NCBI GenBank assembly: GCA_004124295.1
Contig: SCKI01000011.1
Coordinates: 30,924-94,923 of the forward strand
DNA: 64,000 nt
From: Fidelibacterota bacterium
GTDB lineage: Bacteria > Fidelibacterota > Marinisomatia > SCGC-AAA003-L08 > TS1B11
Direction: 5' to 3'
The position numbers and the translations under genes were made by a program. This document shows positions 29,347 through 38,565 of this stretch, piece by piece. A model generated the notes under the pieces. That model was not told the DNA's origin and searched no databases. It saw only the letters and a list, made by a program, of their open reading frames with translations. Positions within the stretch are counted from its first letter, which is position 1, and every line of letters starts with the position of its first letter.

Positions 29347-29792
29347 TCATCAGAAAGATACGCCGCCGTGGCCGGGAACTGGCCCTGTGCGCCCTCTATG
29401 GTTACCGGCAAGGTGGCGGTACGCCGGAGGAGACCTTCGCGTTCGCCGCCTCGGAGCTGGACGTGCCGCGCCTGGAGGGCGCCCGCGAGTACGGACTGGC
29501 GCTCCTCCGCCAGGCCATCATTCATGAAGCCTGGGCCGATCAGCTCATCACCGGCAAACTGCGCAACTGGGACCTAGCGCGGGTGACCTTTATCGACCGC
29601 CTGATCCTGGAACTTGCCATAACAGAGATGGTTAGCATGGACGATGTTCCGGATAAGGTGAGTATCAGCGAGGCTATTGAAATTGCCAAGATCTACAGTA
29701 CGGAGGACAGCCCGGGGTTCGTCAACGGTATCCTTGATGCTATCTACCACGACATCCTCGATGGCAAACTTGAGCAGCTGGCGGACGGCTAG
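29346..29792 (+). CDS. nusB: Transcription antitermination factor NusB, apparent ATC start
   Basis: A 148-residue all-helical protein with the NusB pattern. It starts with RKIRRRGRELALCALYGYRQ, contains VTFIDRLILELAITEMV and ends with SISEAIEIAKIYSTEDSPGF plus the final helix. NusB binds boxA RNA with S10 to let RNA polymerase read through rRNA operons. The first canonical start (GTG 29463) would remove the essential first helices. A perfect AAGGAGG at 29334-29340 lies five bases before ATC at 29346, which overlaps the upstream TGA in the same way a normal TGATG would. ATC initiation or a sequence error is implied. Confidence 0.88.
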   Translation: MIRKIRRRGRELALCALYGYRQGGGTPEETFAFAASELDVPRLEGAREYGLALLRQAIIHEAWADQLITGKLRNWDLARVTFIDRLILELAITEMVSMDDVPDKVSISEAIEIAKIYSTEDSPGFVNGILDAIYHDILDGKLEQLADG

Positions 29793-29800
29793 GGCCTGAA

Positions 29801-32800
29801 ATGGGCATCCTGACCAAGTTTCTCGGTGGCACCAAGTCGGAGCGGGATATGCGCAAGTTTGCTCCTCTGGTGGAGGAGATCAACAGCTTCTACGCGTCCC
29901 TGGCCGGCCAGACGATCGAGCAGTTGGTGGAGCGCCTGGCGGAGATCCGGCAGGAGGTGACCGAGGCACGGGATGCGGCCCGGGCCGCCGCCGGCGACAG
30001 TCCCAACCCGGATGATGAAATCTATGCCGCCGAACAGGGCGTCCTGGAAAGCCGCCTGCCCGAAGTGTTTGCCATCGTCAAGGATGCCTGCCGCCGCCTG
30101 CTGGGCCGGGAGATGAAAATCCTCGGCCAAGAGATGGTCTGGAACATGGTCCCGTTCGATGTGCAGCTGCTGGGCGCCATCGTGCTGCATCAGGGCCGCA
30201 TCACGGAGATGAAGACCGGTGAAGGCAAAACCCTGGTGGCCACCATGCCGATGGTCCTTAACGCTCTCACGGGGCGCAGCGTGCACCTGATCACCGTCAA
30301 CGACTACCTGGCCCAGCGCGACAGCCAGTGGATGGGACAGATTTATGAACTCCTCGGCATGTCTGTCGGCTGCATCCTCAATGCCATGACTCCCGAACAG
30401 CGCCGGGTCGCGTACGCCTGCGACATCACCTACGGCACAAACAACGAATTCGGCTTCGACTACCTGCGTGACAACATGTCGGTGACGCCGGAAGACCAGG
30501 TCCAGCGGGGCCATGTGTACGCCATTGTCGATGAGGTGGACTCGGTGCTGATCGATGAGGCCCGGACCCCCCTGATCATTTCCGGCCAGGTGGACAGCCC
30601 CGTGGATACCACCTACATGGAGCTTCGGCCCAAGGTGGAAAAACTGGTCCGCGCCCAGACCACCCTGGTGAATGAACTGGTGGCCGGGGGCGAAGCGCTG
30701 TGGGAGGAGGACGAATATGCGGCCGCCACCAAGCTGCTCATTGCCAGCCGGGGCATGCCCAAGAACCGCAAGCTGATGAAGATGTTCCAGCTGACCGGCG
30801 TGAAGGCTGCCATACGGACCGTGGAAAACGACTACATGCGGGACAAGAAGCTGCACGAACTCGATGAGGAGCTCTACTTCTTCGTTGACGAAAAGAGCCA
30901 CATCATCGACATGACGGACCAGGGCCGAAACCAGATTGCCCCTACGAATCCCGATGCGTTCATCATGATCGATCTGGCCGAGGCCTTCCACAATATCGAT
31001 GCCGACACGTCCCTCAGTGACGAGGAGCGGCTGCGGAAGAAGGAGGAGGTGCAGGACCAGCATGCTGAACGGAGCAACACCATCCACCACATCAGCCAGC
31101 TCCTGCGGGGTTACACCCTCTACGAGAAGGATGTGGAGTACGTTGTGCAGGACGGCAAGGTTCTCATTGTGGACGAGTTCACCGGCCGGGTACTGCTTGG
31201 GCGGCGCTACAGTGACGGCCTCCATCAGGCCCTGGAAGCCAAGGAAAACGTGGTGGTGGAAAAGGAAACCCAGACCATTGCCACCATCACTATCCAGAAC
31301 TACTTCCGGATGTACGAAAAGCTCGCCGGCATGACCGGTACCGCCGAAACCGAGGCGGGGGAGTTTTCCCAGATATACAAGCTCGAAGTGACGGTTATTC
31401 CCACCCACGTTCTGCTGGTGCGGGAGGATGGGAACGATCTGGTCTACAAGAGCAAGCGCGAGAAGTACGCCGCCATCCTGGAGGAAATCGAGACCAAACA
31501 CCACCAGGGGCAGCCGTCCCTGGTGGGGACGGTTTCAGTGGAGGTGTCGGAAACCCTCTCCCGGATGTTGAAGCGCCGCAATATTCCCCACAACGTGCTT
31601 AACGCCAAGCAGCACGAGCAGGAAGCTGAGATTGTAGCCCGGGCAGGCCAGCGCGGCGCGGTGACCATTGCCACCAACATGGCCGGCCGGGGCACCGACA
31701 TCAAGCTGGGGCCCGGCGTGGCGGAGGCGGGGGGGCTGCATATCATCGGCACGGAACGGCATGAGAGCCGCCGCATCGACCTGCAGCTCCGGGGCCGGTC
31801 GGGGCGTCAGGGCGACCCGGGCAGTTCGGTCTTCTTCATCAGCCTCGAAGATGACCTGATGCGGCTGTTCAGCAGCGACCGGATCATCAAGCTCATGGAC
31901 CGGATGGGGGTCGAGGATGGCGAAGTGCTCACCCACAGCCTCATCACCAAGTCCATCGAACGGGCCCAGAAGCGGGTGGAGGCCCGGAACTTCGGTATCC
32001 GCAAGCACCTGCTGGAGTACGATGACGTGATGAACCAGCAGCGGGAGATCATCTATGACCGCCGCAATTATGCGCTGCATGGCGAGGACCTAGTGGCGGA
32101 AGTGGAGAACATGCTGGAGGAGTACGTCGGCGCCAAAATCCAGGCGGCCGAAGGGGCGGACGAAGGTCTGCTGGACCGGGATTTGCTGGGGCAGGAGATC
32201 GCCAGCGGGCTGCTGGTGGACATCGCCCTGAACGGCGAGGGCGAGGGCGAAAATCAGGAACTGCAGAAGACCCTCACCGCCCAGGCCATGGACCACTACC
32301 ACGTGAAGCGCTCCCTGGCCGACCCGGAGGCGTTTGCCCGTTTTGAGCGCTATGTCACCCTGCGCACCATTGATGAAAAGTGGCAACAGCATCTGGCCAG
32401 CCTCGACCAGCTCCGGGAGGGGATCAACCTCCGGGCCTATGGGCAGAAAAATCCCTTGCTGGAATACAAGGCCGAAGCCTTCGGCATGTTCAAGGAGTTG
32501 CTGGAGGACATTAATGCCACCACCTTGAGCCGTCTGTTCCGGGTGCGGATTACCGGGCTGGATGAGCGCCGGATGCAGGCCCAGCGGTTGGGCCGGCAAC
32601 TGCAGGCTTCCCACGCGGATTCATCCAACCTCGGCTTCGCTGCCCAAGCGCCAGCGCCCTCCGGGGAAGGGGCGCCCCAGCAGGCAGCCCTGCCCCAGCA
32701 ACCGGGCCCCATGGCGGCGGTGGCCCCGGCCAAAAGGGCGCCGGTACAGACCGGTGAGAAAATCGGCCGCAACGATCCCTGCCCCTGCGGCAGCGGCAAA

Positions 32801-32827
32801 AAGTACAAAAAATGCCACGGAAAATAG
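29801..32827 (+). CDS. secA: Preprotein translocase ATPase SecA
   Basis: A 1008-residue motor that pushes preproteins through SecYEG. Walker A is MKTGEGKTLVA and the DEAD-type Walker B is IVDEVDSVLIDEART. Nucleotide-binding domain 2 has NMAGRGTDIKLGPGV and QLRGRSGRQGDPGSS. The helical wing/scaffold follows, then a Gly/Pro/Gln-rich linker and a C-terminal zinc motif (CPCGSGKKYKKCH) that binds SecB or ribosomes. The length is at the upper end because of insertions in the linker and NBD regions. It starts nine bases after nusB. Confidence 0.98.
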   Translation: MGILTKFLGGTKSERDMRKFAPLVEEINSFYASLAGQTIEQLVERLAEIRQEVTEARDAARAAAGDSPNPDDEIYAAEQGVLESRLPEVFAIVKDACRRLLGREMKILGQEMVWNMVPFDVQLLGAIVLHQGRITEMKTGEGKTLVATMPMVLNALTGRSVHLITVNDYLAQRDSQWMGQIYELLGMSVGCILNAMTPEQRRVAYACDITYGTNNEFGFDYLRDNMSVTPEDQVQRGHVYAIVDEVDSVLIDEARTPLIISGQVDSPVDTTYMELRPKVEKLVRAQTTLVNELVAGGEALWEEDEYAAATKLLIASRGMPKNRKLMKMFQLTGVKAAIRTVENDYMRDKKLHELDEELYFFVDEKSHIIDMTDQGRNQIAPTNPDAFIMIDLAEAFHNIDADTSLSDEERLRKKEEVQDQHAERSNTIHHISQLLRGYTLYEKDVEYVVQDGKVLIVDEFTGRVLLGRRYSDGLHQALEAKENVVVEKETQTIATITIQNYFRMYEKLAGMTGTAETEAGEFSQIYKLEVTVIPTHVLLVREDGNDLVYKSKREKYAAILEEIETKHHQGQPSLVGTVSVEVSETLSRMLKRRNIPHNVLNAKQHEQEAEIVARAGQRGAVTIATNMAGRGTDIKLGPGVAEAGGLHIIGTERHESRRIDLQLRGRSGRQGDPGSSVFFISLEDDLMRLFSSDRIIKLMDRMGVEDGEVLTHSLITKSIERAQKRVEARNFGIRKHLLEYDDVMNQQREIIYDRRNYALHGEDLVAEVENMLEEYVGAKIQAAEGADEGLLDRDLLGQEIASGLLVDIALNGEGEGENQELQKTLTAQAMDHYHVKRSLADPEAFARFERYVTLRTIDEKWQQHLASLDQLREGINLRAYGQKNPLLEYKAEAFGMFKELLEDINATTLSRLFRVRITGLDERRMQAQRLGRQLQASHADSSNLGFAAQAPAPSGEGAPQQAALPQQPGPMAAVAPAKRAPVQTGEKIGRNDPCPCGSGKKYKKCHGK

Positions 32828-33990
32828 GCCCCGGCTTTTCTACCCGGGCCATCCATGTGGGACAAAAGCCCGATCCCGCCACCGGGGCCGTGGTGCCGCC
32901 GGTCTATCAGACCAGCACCTACGCCCAGAGCGATGTCGGCGTCCATCAGGGCTACGACTACAGCCGGGCCGGAAACCCGACCCGCGCCAACCTTGAAATG
33001 GCGGTCGCCTCCCTGGAGGGCGCCACCCACGGCATCGCCTTCGCCTCCGGCATGGCGGCCCTCTCGGCCATCATCACCCATTTTAAGGCCGGCGACCATT
33101 TCATCGTCTCCGAAAATGTTTACGGCGGCACCTACCGGGTGCTGACCCAGGTCTTTGACCGGTTCGGCATCGGCTCCACCTGGGTGGACACCTCCGCTCT
33201 GGACAACGTGGTGGCGGCGCTTAGGCCAGCGACCGTGGCCATCATGGTGGAGACCCCCACCAATCCGATGATGTCCATCACCGATCTGGCCGGCGTGGCC
33301 CAGATTGCCCGGGAGCGGAACCTGCTGAGCATGGTGGACAATACTTTCATGTCGCCCTACTTCCAGCGGCCCCTGGAGCTGGGCGCAGACCTGGTATTCC
33401 ACAGCACCACCAAGTACCTGGGGGGCCACAGCGACATCATTGGCGGCATCGTTCTCACCTCGAATAATGAACTGGCCGAGGGCCTGGCCTTTATCCAGAA
33501 ATCGGTGGGAGCGGTACCGGCGCCGTTCGACTGCTGGCTCACCTCCCGGTCCCTGAAGACGCTGGCCCTGCGCATGGAACAGCACCAGGCCAACGCCCTG
33601 GCCCTGGCCGCCTACCTGGAGGGGCGGACCGAGGTCCGGAAAATATTCTATCCCGGACTGCCCAGCCATCCCCAGCACGAACTGGCCACTCGCCAGCAGC
33701 GCACGCCGGACGGTCGCCCGGGCTACGGGGGCATGATCAGCATCGAAACCGGATCGCTGGAGAAGGCCCGGACACTCGTCAACGGTCTGCAGATTTTTAC
33801 CCTGGCCGAGAGCCTGGGCGGGGTGGAGAGTCTGGTCAACCATCCGGCGACGATGACCCATGCTGCGGTGCCCCGGAAGAAGCGGGAAGCGTTCGGCCTC
33901 ACCGATGGACTGGTCCGGTTTTCGGTCGGCGTGGAAGATGTGGCCGACCTGGAGGCCGACATCGGCCAGGCCCTAGCCCGCCTGACCTGA
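32812..33990 (+). CDS. Cystathionine gamma-synthase/lyase-type PLP enzyme
   Basis: A 392-residue member of the Cys/Met-metabolism PLP family. The N-terminal PGFSTRAIHVGQKPDPATGAV, the cofactor-binding SGMAALSAII segment and the PLP lysine in FHSTTKYLGGHSDIIGG are characteristic, and the C-terminal SLGGVESLVNHPA motif is intact. Reactions in the family include gamma-synthase, gamma-lyase, beta-lyase and methionine gamma-lyase, and they cannot be separated by eye. Its start overlaps the last 16 bases of secA in another frame. It is probably co-transcribed with secA but functionally unrelated. Confidence 0.93.
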   Translation: MPRKIGPGFSTRAIHVGQKPDPATGAVVPPVYQTSTYAQSDVGVHQGYDYSRAGNPTRANLEMAVASLEGATHGIAFASGMAALSAIITHFKAGDHFIVSENVYGGTYRVLTQVFDRFGIGSTWVDTSALDNVVAALRPATVAIMVETPTNPMMSITDLAGVAQIARERNLLSMVDNTFMSPYFQRPLELGADLVFHSTTKYLGGHSDIIGGIVLTSNNELAEGLAFIQKSVGAVPAPFDCWLTSRSLKTLALRMEQHQANALALAAYLEGRTEVRKIFYPGLPSHPQHELATRQQRTPDGRPGYGGMISIETGSLEKARTLVNGLQIFTLAESLGGVESLVNHPATMTHAAVPRKKREAFGLTDGLVRFSVGVEDVADLEADIGQALARLT

Positions 33991-34047
33991 TCTGCTTAGC
34001 CTTATATTCCGGCCCCCTTTTCAGGGCCCACGCGGCAGGCGACTGAT

Positions 34048-37000
34048 ATGATTTTCACCCGGCTCAACAGGCGCATCCGGCTGATGGCAGCATGGCTGGC
34101 GCTGACGCCTGCGCTCTCCACGGCCCAAGTGCATCTGACCGTCGATCCGCTGGCGGCCCCCACCGGCGCCGACACGCTGGCCGTAACCCTCACTCTGGCC
34201 AACCCCTTTGACGCCATCGGCGGACTGGAACTGCAGTTGGCTGCCGCTGACACTCTCCTGACCCTGCACGCCGTGCTGACCACCGAGCGGACGGCCGGCT
34301 GGAAAGTGGCGGTCCGTAAGGCGGCCTCCGCCGGAAGCCGCGCCACGATACGGCTGTATGAACCGTCCGGGCTCGACCTGCCCACGGGAGAAGGGCCGGT
34401 GCTGGTCATTATCTACACCGTTCCGGCGGCGGCGGCCAGGGCCTTCATCACCACCGTGGAGGTTCTGGCCCTGACGGTATCCGATCCCTTCGGGGCGGCG
34501 CTGCCGGCGGGGATGACTGCCGGTGTGGTGGCGGTGGGACCGGTGGCGCAGCTCTCTTTGGGCGCTGCCACAGGCGACCTGGGCGACACGGTAGCCATCG
34601 CCCTGGAGCTGCTCAATCCGCTGCCGGTTGCCGCAGGGGAGATCACCCTCGCCTGGGATAACACCGTGCTGCACTGGCTGGGCGGCAGTGCTGGAGAGCG
34701 GATAAAATCGACTACCCTCAATTTGACTTTCGTGCAGGGTGATCCGGCCGGACCGGGTCGCCTGCTGCTGCGCTGGACGGGCGGGGACCACAAGGCCATC
34801 CCGGCCGGATCGGGGAGCCTGGCGCAGCTCCAATTTGTCATCGCCGACAGCACCTGGGCGGGAGTCACCACCCTGACGGTCCTGCCGGATCAGAGCCGGC
34901 TCGAGGCCCCGGGGCAGATTCCGATGGTCATCGGCAGCTGGCAGGATGCTCAGGTAGCGGTTTACCCCGGCTATCTGCCGTCGCCGTCCGGATTGCGCAG
35001 CGAACTCGATACGGACGGCTGGCCCCGGCTGATCTGGGGCGCTGCCGATCATGTTGACGGCGAGGGGCCGGTCCTGACAGCCTATGCCCTTTATCGCAGC
35101 CTTGCCGACGGGCCTTCCGGCAGCCTGATTCCTTTGGCCGGGACCCCTCCAGGGGTGCGCCAGTATACCGATTACTCGGCGCAGGCCGGCAGCACCTACC
35201 GCTACAGCGTGTCTGCCGAATATGACAGTCTCTATCTTTCCGCGCCGTCAAGGCCAGTGGGTGCCAGCCGGGTGGAGCCGGTGGAGATCGCCATCATGGA
35301 TACGCTGCTGCAGGCCGGAGCCGAGCTGCTGATCCCGATAGCGATCAGCGCCGGAGTGGAGGTGGGCGCTTTCCGCTTCGGGCTGGCGGGCCTGCCGCCG
35401 GAGATACGGGAGGGACTCAGGGCCACCATCAGCCGCCGGGTGCCGCCGGACTGGAGCATTGCCCTGGATAGTCCTGCTCCAGGTCTGCTGGAAGTTGCCG
35501 GCTCATCGCCGGGCGGCAATCCCATTCCGGCCGGGGCCGGGGCACTCCTGCAAATCCACGGCCGGTTGATGCCAGAGCAGAGCCATGTTATGCGGGTAGA
35601 TCTGCTGGGGCTGGAGATTTTCGATGCACAAGGCCGGCCGTTGCCGGTCCGGGCCGTATCGGGGACCGTCAGGTTGGAGGCCGAGGCGGTCACCTTGCGG
35701 ATCGGAACCGGGGGGCCGGTGGCGCCGGGAGAAGCGGGCGAGATGGCCCTTTATATGGAAAACAGCCGGCCCGTGGTGGCCTTGCAACTGCTCATTGAGG
35801 CGCCGGCGCCCGACCTGCTGCTGCTCGAAGCCCTGCCCGGCGACAGACTGCCGCAGGATGCGACGATCCGGTTGCTGCCCGCCGGGCCCGGCCTGTACCG
35901 CCTTATCGTGGCCTCGCTGTCCAATACCCCCATCGCGGCCGGAGCTGGGCGGATCGCGGCCATCGGCGTGGCGGTGGCCGGCGAGGCGCTGCCCGGCGAA
36001 AAGGAGGTGACCCTGAGCGATATCTTCGTCACCGGGGAAAACCTGCAGATTGAACCCCAGGCGGCAGTGACGGGGTATTTTCCGGTAGGACGCATTACGG
36101 CCGTATTTGCGCCGCTGGCGGTGGAGGGGCGGCCGGGCCGGCTGGTGCGCTTGCCGGTGAGCCTGGTATCGACATTGCCGCTGTGCGGATTCCAGATGCA
36201 GCTGCATTATCCCCTGCAGTGGCTGGAACTGATCCGGGTGGCAGCTGGCGGGCGCTTGCCGGCGCAGGGCAAGCTGGAGCACCAGCCCACGGAGACGGGT
36301 CTGGCGGTGGCCTTTACCGGGACGCCAAACAGGCCCCTGGCCGCTGGTAGCGGAGTACTTTTTGAACTGGTCTTCAACCTGCGAACGGGGGCGCCCGCCG
36401 TTGAGATTCTAGCGGTGGAACTGACCGCCGTGGCAGCAGAAGGGTGTGCCGGCGAAACTGTTTTCGCGCTGGGACAGCCGGCGGAGATTCGTCTCACAGC
36501 GGACCGGCCGGTAGCGGCACACTTCGCTGATCCCCTGCCGCGCCAGGGTTACACCCACTATATCAAGGTCCGCCGGGCCACGATTGGCGGGGTGTTCCTG
36601 AGACCGGGAGACGAACTGGCTCTGTTCGATGAGACTGCCTGGACGGATGACCGGGGCAGCAGCGGTCCTCTCATGGTAGGCTCGGGCCGGGTGGCCGAGG
36701 ACGGTTCTGTGGAGGTGCTGGCGGCATTGGGGCTGGCCGGTGCGGAGGGGACGCCGTATCTGCCTGGCGCCAGGCCGGGGAACCGGATCGTTTACCGGGC
36801 CTGGGCAAGGGGAGCGGACGATGTGGAGGCATCCGCAGCGGCGGGGCAGTACGCCCTGGGATCGGGAATCTGGGGTGAAAACGGCGGCCTGACCATCATC
36901 GAGCAGCTCCAGTTCGCCGACCCGCGACAGCCGGCCCCAGCCGCCGGACCCGATTCGGTGGAGGTGGGCGAGGCCACACCCAACCCGTTCAGCGATTCCA

Positions 37001-37230
37001 CTTCGATCCGCTTTGGCCTGCCCCGGGAGAGCCAGGTGGAGGTGGCCGTGTATGATCTGCTGGGCCGTAAGCTGGTCGTCCTCCATGATGGACAGACTGC
37101 GGCCGGATACCATCAGGTGAGTTGGGACGGCCGGTTGCCTGGCGGAGAGGCGGTGCGCAGCGGAATGCTGTTTCTGCAGCTGCGTACGCCGGAGCGGACC
37201 TACACCCGCAAGGTGCTGCTGCTGCGTTAG
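34048..37230 (+). CDS. Large secreted multi-domain protein with C-terminal sorting/FlgD-like domain
   Basis: A 1060-residue exported protein. A signal peptide occupies about residues 1-26. Several cohesin-like beta-sandwich repeats follow (around residues 27-150, 155-290, 430-540, 545-660, 690-800), each with the pattern of a VxLAL entry and an AAGSGVLFELVF-like edge. A fibronectin-III-like module lies at about 310-400 and an Ig-like region at 820-930. The last 85 residues hold a FlgD-Ig/type IX sorting-style domain with PNPFSDSTSIRF, VYDLLGRKL and a VLLLR end. It is probably a surface or extracellular scaffold. No catalytic motif is visible. It is the last host gene before tRNA-Leu. Confidence 0.8.
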   Translation: MIFTRLNRRIRLMAAWLALTPALSTAQVHLTVDPLAAPTGADTLAVTLTLANPFDAIGGLELQLAAADTLLTLHAVLTTERTAGWKVAVRKAASAGSRATIRLYEPSGLDLPTGEGPVLVIIYTVPAAAARAFITTVEVLALTVSDPFGAALPAGMTAGVVAVGPVAQLSLGAATGDLGDTVAIALELLNPLPVAAGEITLAWDNTVLHWLGGSAGERIKSTTLNLTFVQGDPAGPGRLLLRWTGGDHKAIPAGSGSLAQLQFVIADSTWAGVTTLTVLPDQSRLEAPGQIPMVIGSWQDAQVAVYPGYLPSPSGLRSELDTDGWPRLIWGAADHVDGEGPVLTAYALYRSLADGPSGSLIPLAGTPPGVRQYTDYSAQAGSTYRYSVSAEYDSLYLSAPSRPVGASRVEPVEIAIMDTLLQAGAELLIPIAISAGVEVGAFRFGLAGLPPEIREGLRATISRRVPPDWSIALDSPAPGLLEVAGSSPGGNPIPAGAGALLQIHGRLMPEQSHVMRVDLLGLEIFDAQGRPLPVRAVSGTVRLEAEAVTLRIGTGGPVAPGEAGEMALYMENSRPVVALQLLIEAPAPDLLLLEALPGDRLPQDATIRLLPAGPGLYRLIVASLSNTPIAAGAGRIAAIGVAVAGEALPGEKEVTLSDIFVTGENLQIEPQAAVTGYFPVGRITAVFAPLAVEGRPGRLVRLPVSLVSTLPLCGFQMQLHYPLQWLELIRVAAGGRLPAQGKLEHQPTETGLAVAFTGTPNRPLAAGSGVLFELVFNLRTGAPAVEILAVELTAVAAEGCAGETVFALGQPAEIRLTADRPVAAHFADPLPRQGYTHYIKVRRATIGGVFLRPGDELALFDETAWTDDRGSSGPLMVGSGRVAEDGSVEVLAALGLAGAEGTPYLPGARPGNRIVYRAWARGADDVEASAAAGQYALGSGIWGENGGLTIIEQLQFADPRQPAPAAGPDSVEVGEATPNPFSDSTSIRFGLPRESQVEVAVYDLLGRKLVVLHDGQTAAGYHQVSWDGRLPGGEAVRSGMLFLQLRTPERTYTRKVLLLR

Positions 37231-37294
37231 GGCGCCGGGTTGTGCCGGGGGCTGCGGGGGCGGTAAACTAGACCGTCGGCGACAGTGCCTCAAA

Positions 37295-37378
37295 GCCGCG
37301 GTGGCGGAACTGGTAGACGCGCTGGATTTAGGATCCAGTGGGAGTAATCCCGTGGAAGTTCGAGTCTTCTCCGCGGCA
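37295..37378 (+). tRNA. tRNA-Leu(TAG)
   Basis: An 84-base cloverleaf. The acceptor stem GCCGCGG pairs with CCGCGGC, and the anticodon arm CTGGA/TCCAG has loop TTTAGGA (anticodon TAG). It has a long class II variable arm and a T arm with TTCGAGT. The discriminator is A and CCA is not encoded. A hairpin with a T-run follows directly. The gene borders an integrated element and is a candidate for its insertion target. Confidence 0.95.
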
Positions 37379-37390
37379 CCCGACGAGAAA

Positions 37391-37412
37391 CTGCCCCTAT
37401 GGGGGCTTTTTC
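37391..37412 (+). terminator. Rho-independent terminator after tRNA-Leu
   Basis: GCCCC, loop TATG, GGGGC, then a run of five T. It lies 13 bases after the tRNA end and would stop its transcript. Confidence 0.85.
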
Positions 37413-37441
37413 TTAATCAGTCAGAACGCCCCCAAATCTGC

Positions 37442-37504
37442 AAATAACCGTAAATAACCGTAGATAACCGTACCGATTACCGGATACGGAACTGGATACG
37501 GGAT
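37442..37504 (+). repeat. Left-end short direct repeats of the element
   Basis: Three tandem 10-base units (AAATAACCGT, AAATAACCGT, AGATAACCGT) at 37442-37471 are followed by GGATACGG (37482) and TGGATACGGGAT (37493-37504). The last 12-mer recurs exactly at 58990-59001 before the integrase, and GCGGATAC occurs twice at 60186-60204. The arrangement resembles arm-type binding sites for integrase or excisionase at the two ends of an element. No CRISPR-like spacing is present. Confidence 0.55.
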
Positions 37505-37533
37505 TTCTAATGGACTCTCGTGCTACCCCAAGG

Positions 37534-37586
37534 AGCTCGTCGGGCTCATAACCCGAAGGTCGCAAGTTCGAATCTTGCCCCCGCTA
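37534..37586 (+). pseudogene. 5'-truncated initiator tRNA-fMet fragment
   Basis: The fragment begins inside the D arm (AGCTCGTCGG). It keeps a perfect anticodon arm TCGGG/CCCGA with loop CTCATAA (anticodon CAT and the three G-C pairs that mark initiator tRNA). It also keeps a perfect T arm GCAAG/CTTGC with loop TTCGAAT, the 3' acceptor strand CCCCGCT and discriminator A. The 5' acceptor and D-stem strands are absent. Such 3' pieces are typically carried or displaced by elements that integrate into tRNA genes. Confidence 0.82.
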
Positions 37587-37595
37587 CTCCTTTTG

Positions 37596-37630
37596 AACCC
37601 TCGGTGCCCTCAGGTTTCCGAGGGTTTTTT
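37596..37630 (+). terminator. Rho-independent terminator after the tRNA-fMet fragment
   Basis: The stem AACCCTCGG pairs with CCGAGGGTT across a 13-base loop and is followed by TTTT. It sits ten bases after the fragment and probably came with it from a tRNA locus. Confidence 0.75.
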
Positions 37631-38076
37631 GCATTAGGGGCTAATTGTCGTTTAGTATCATTGAGTGTCGTTGAGTGACGTCTAGGGGGGTCCAAAATGG
37701 GCCTACTCCGTTTTCCATTATGGGTATATTGAAGAAAATAGGAAGAGGCGTCGGCAAAGCATTGGATACGTGATTCGTGTCTCTTAGTGTTAGACCCGAG
37801 TATCTCACATTGCTCTGACGACGTACACGCCCTCGTTATGAGCCGGCCGGGATCACCTGCAGACCGTGGCGCAGGAACTCCGTCGAGTCTTAGTCTATTT
37901 AAATGTCGCGGACTCTCGATGCTGAGCCACAAGGCCCTCTCGATTGAAGACAACCAAATGGGGGGCAGACAATCGCTTGTGGCCGGCAATCTGTAATGTA
38001 AGAAAAGATAAAGAATGCGTTGGAATGGGGTGGACTCCCGGAGCGTTTCATCCTATTTTTGCAGAACACCAGTATC

Positions 38077-38565
38077 ATGACTCTGGATGATCTCATGGAT
38101 TTGGTCTTGCATCGGGACCCCCTACCGCCTCTGATCCCCAGAGGTGTATGGCAGGATGAGCTGATTGCCGAAATCGAGGGTGTGGCCGCACCTGCCCTGG
38201 TGATGGCTGGTCTTCATCTGTGGAATGACGACATTGACCGGTGCCACGGCATTGCCCAGGCCCATGCCACGCCCGAAGGAAATTACTGGCATGCCATTCT
38301 CCACCGCCGGGAGCCGGACTACAGCAATTCCAAATACTGGTACCGACACTTGGGGGAGCACCCCATCTTCCCTCGGCTCCGTGAGTCGTATCCGGAATGG
38401 GAGCCGCTTGCGTTCGTAGACTGGTGTCAGGAAGTGGCTCGAGGAGGAATGAAGAAACCCCGCAACTGGCTGGAGAAAGTTCAGGCCAGGGAGCTGGAAC
38501 TGCTCTTGAAATTTGTGACGAAGACGGCCCTGCCTGGGTCCGTCAGCAGAGAGGGAGGCTCATGA
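38077..38565 (+). CDS. Conserved hypothetical protein (WHAILHRREPDYSN-type)
   Basis: A 162-residue soluble protein. I recall its central segment as widely conserved in uncharacterised bacterial proteins: LHLWNDDIDRCHGIAQ, EGNYWHAILHRREPDYSN and KYWYRHLGEHPIF. The conserved His, Arg, Asp and Trp residues could form a binding or catalytic site, but no activity is known to me. I choose the ATG at 38077; an upstream in-frame ATG at 38020 adds 19 non-conserved residues. Its stop overlaps the next ATG (ATGA), so the two genes are translated together. Function unknown. Confidence 0.65.
   Translation: MTLDDLMDLVLHRDPLPPLIPRGVWQDELIAEIEGVAAPALVMAGLHLWNDDIDRCHGIAQAHATPEGNYWHAILHRREPDYSNSKYWYRHLGEHPIFPRLRESYPEWEPLAFVDWCQEVARGGMKKPRNWLEKVQARELELLLKFVTKTALPGSVSREGGS

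Noticed and set aside
29789..31504. A 571-codon open frame on the strand opposite secA
   Set aside because: Long antisense frames are common in GC-rich genes; composition (His, Gly, Gln-rich) is that of a shadow frame and secA is unambiguous.
37442..37471. Three 10-base direct repeats as a possible CRISPR
   Set aside because: Units are contiguous without spacers and too short; no cas genes are present.
37546..37989. A 147-codon minus-strand open frame ending in GARFELATFGL
   Set aside because: The ending is the well-known artefact produced by reading a tRNA-Met/fMet sequence backwards. It lies on the tRNA-fMet fragment, and the rest has no ribosome site or family similarity.
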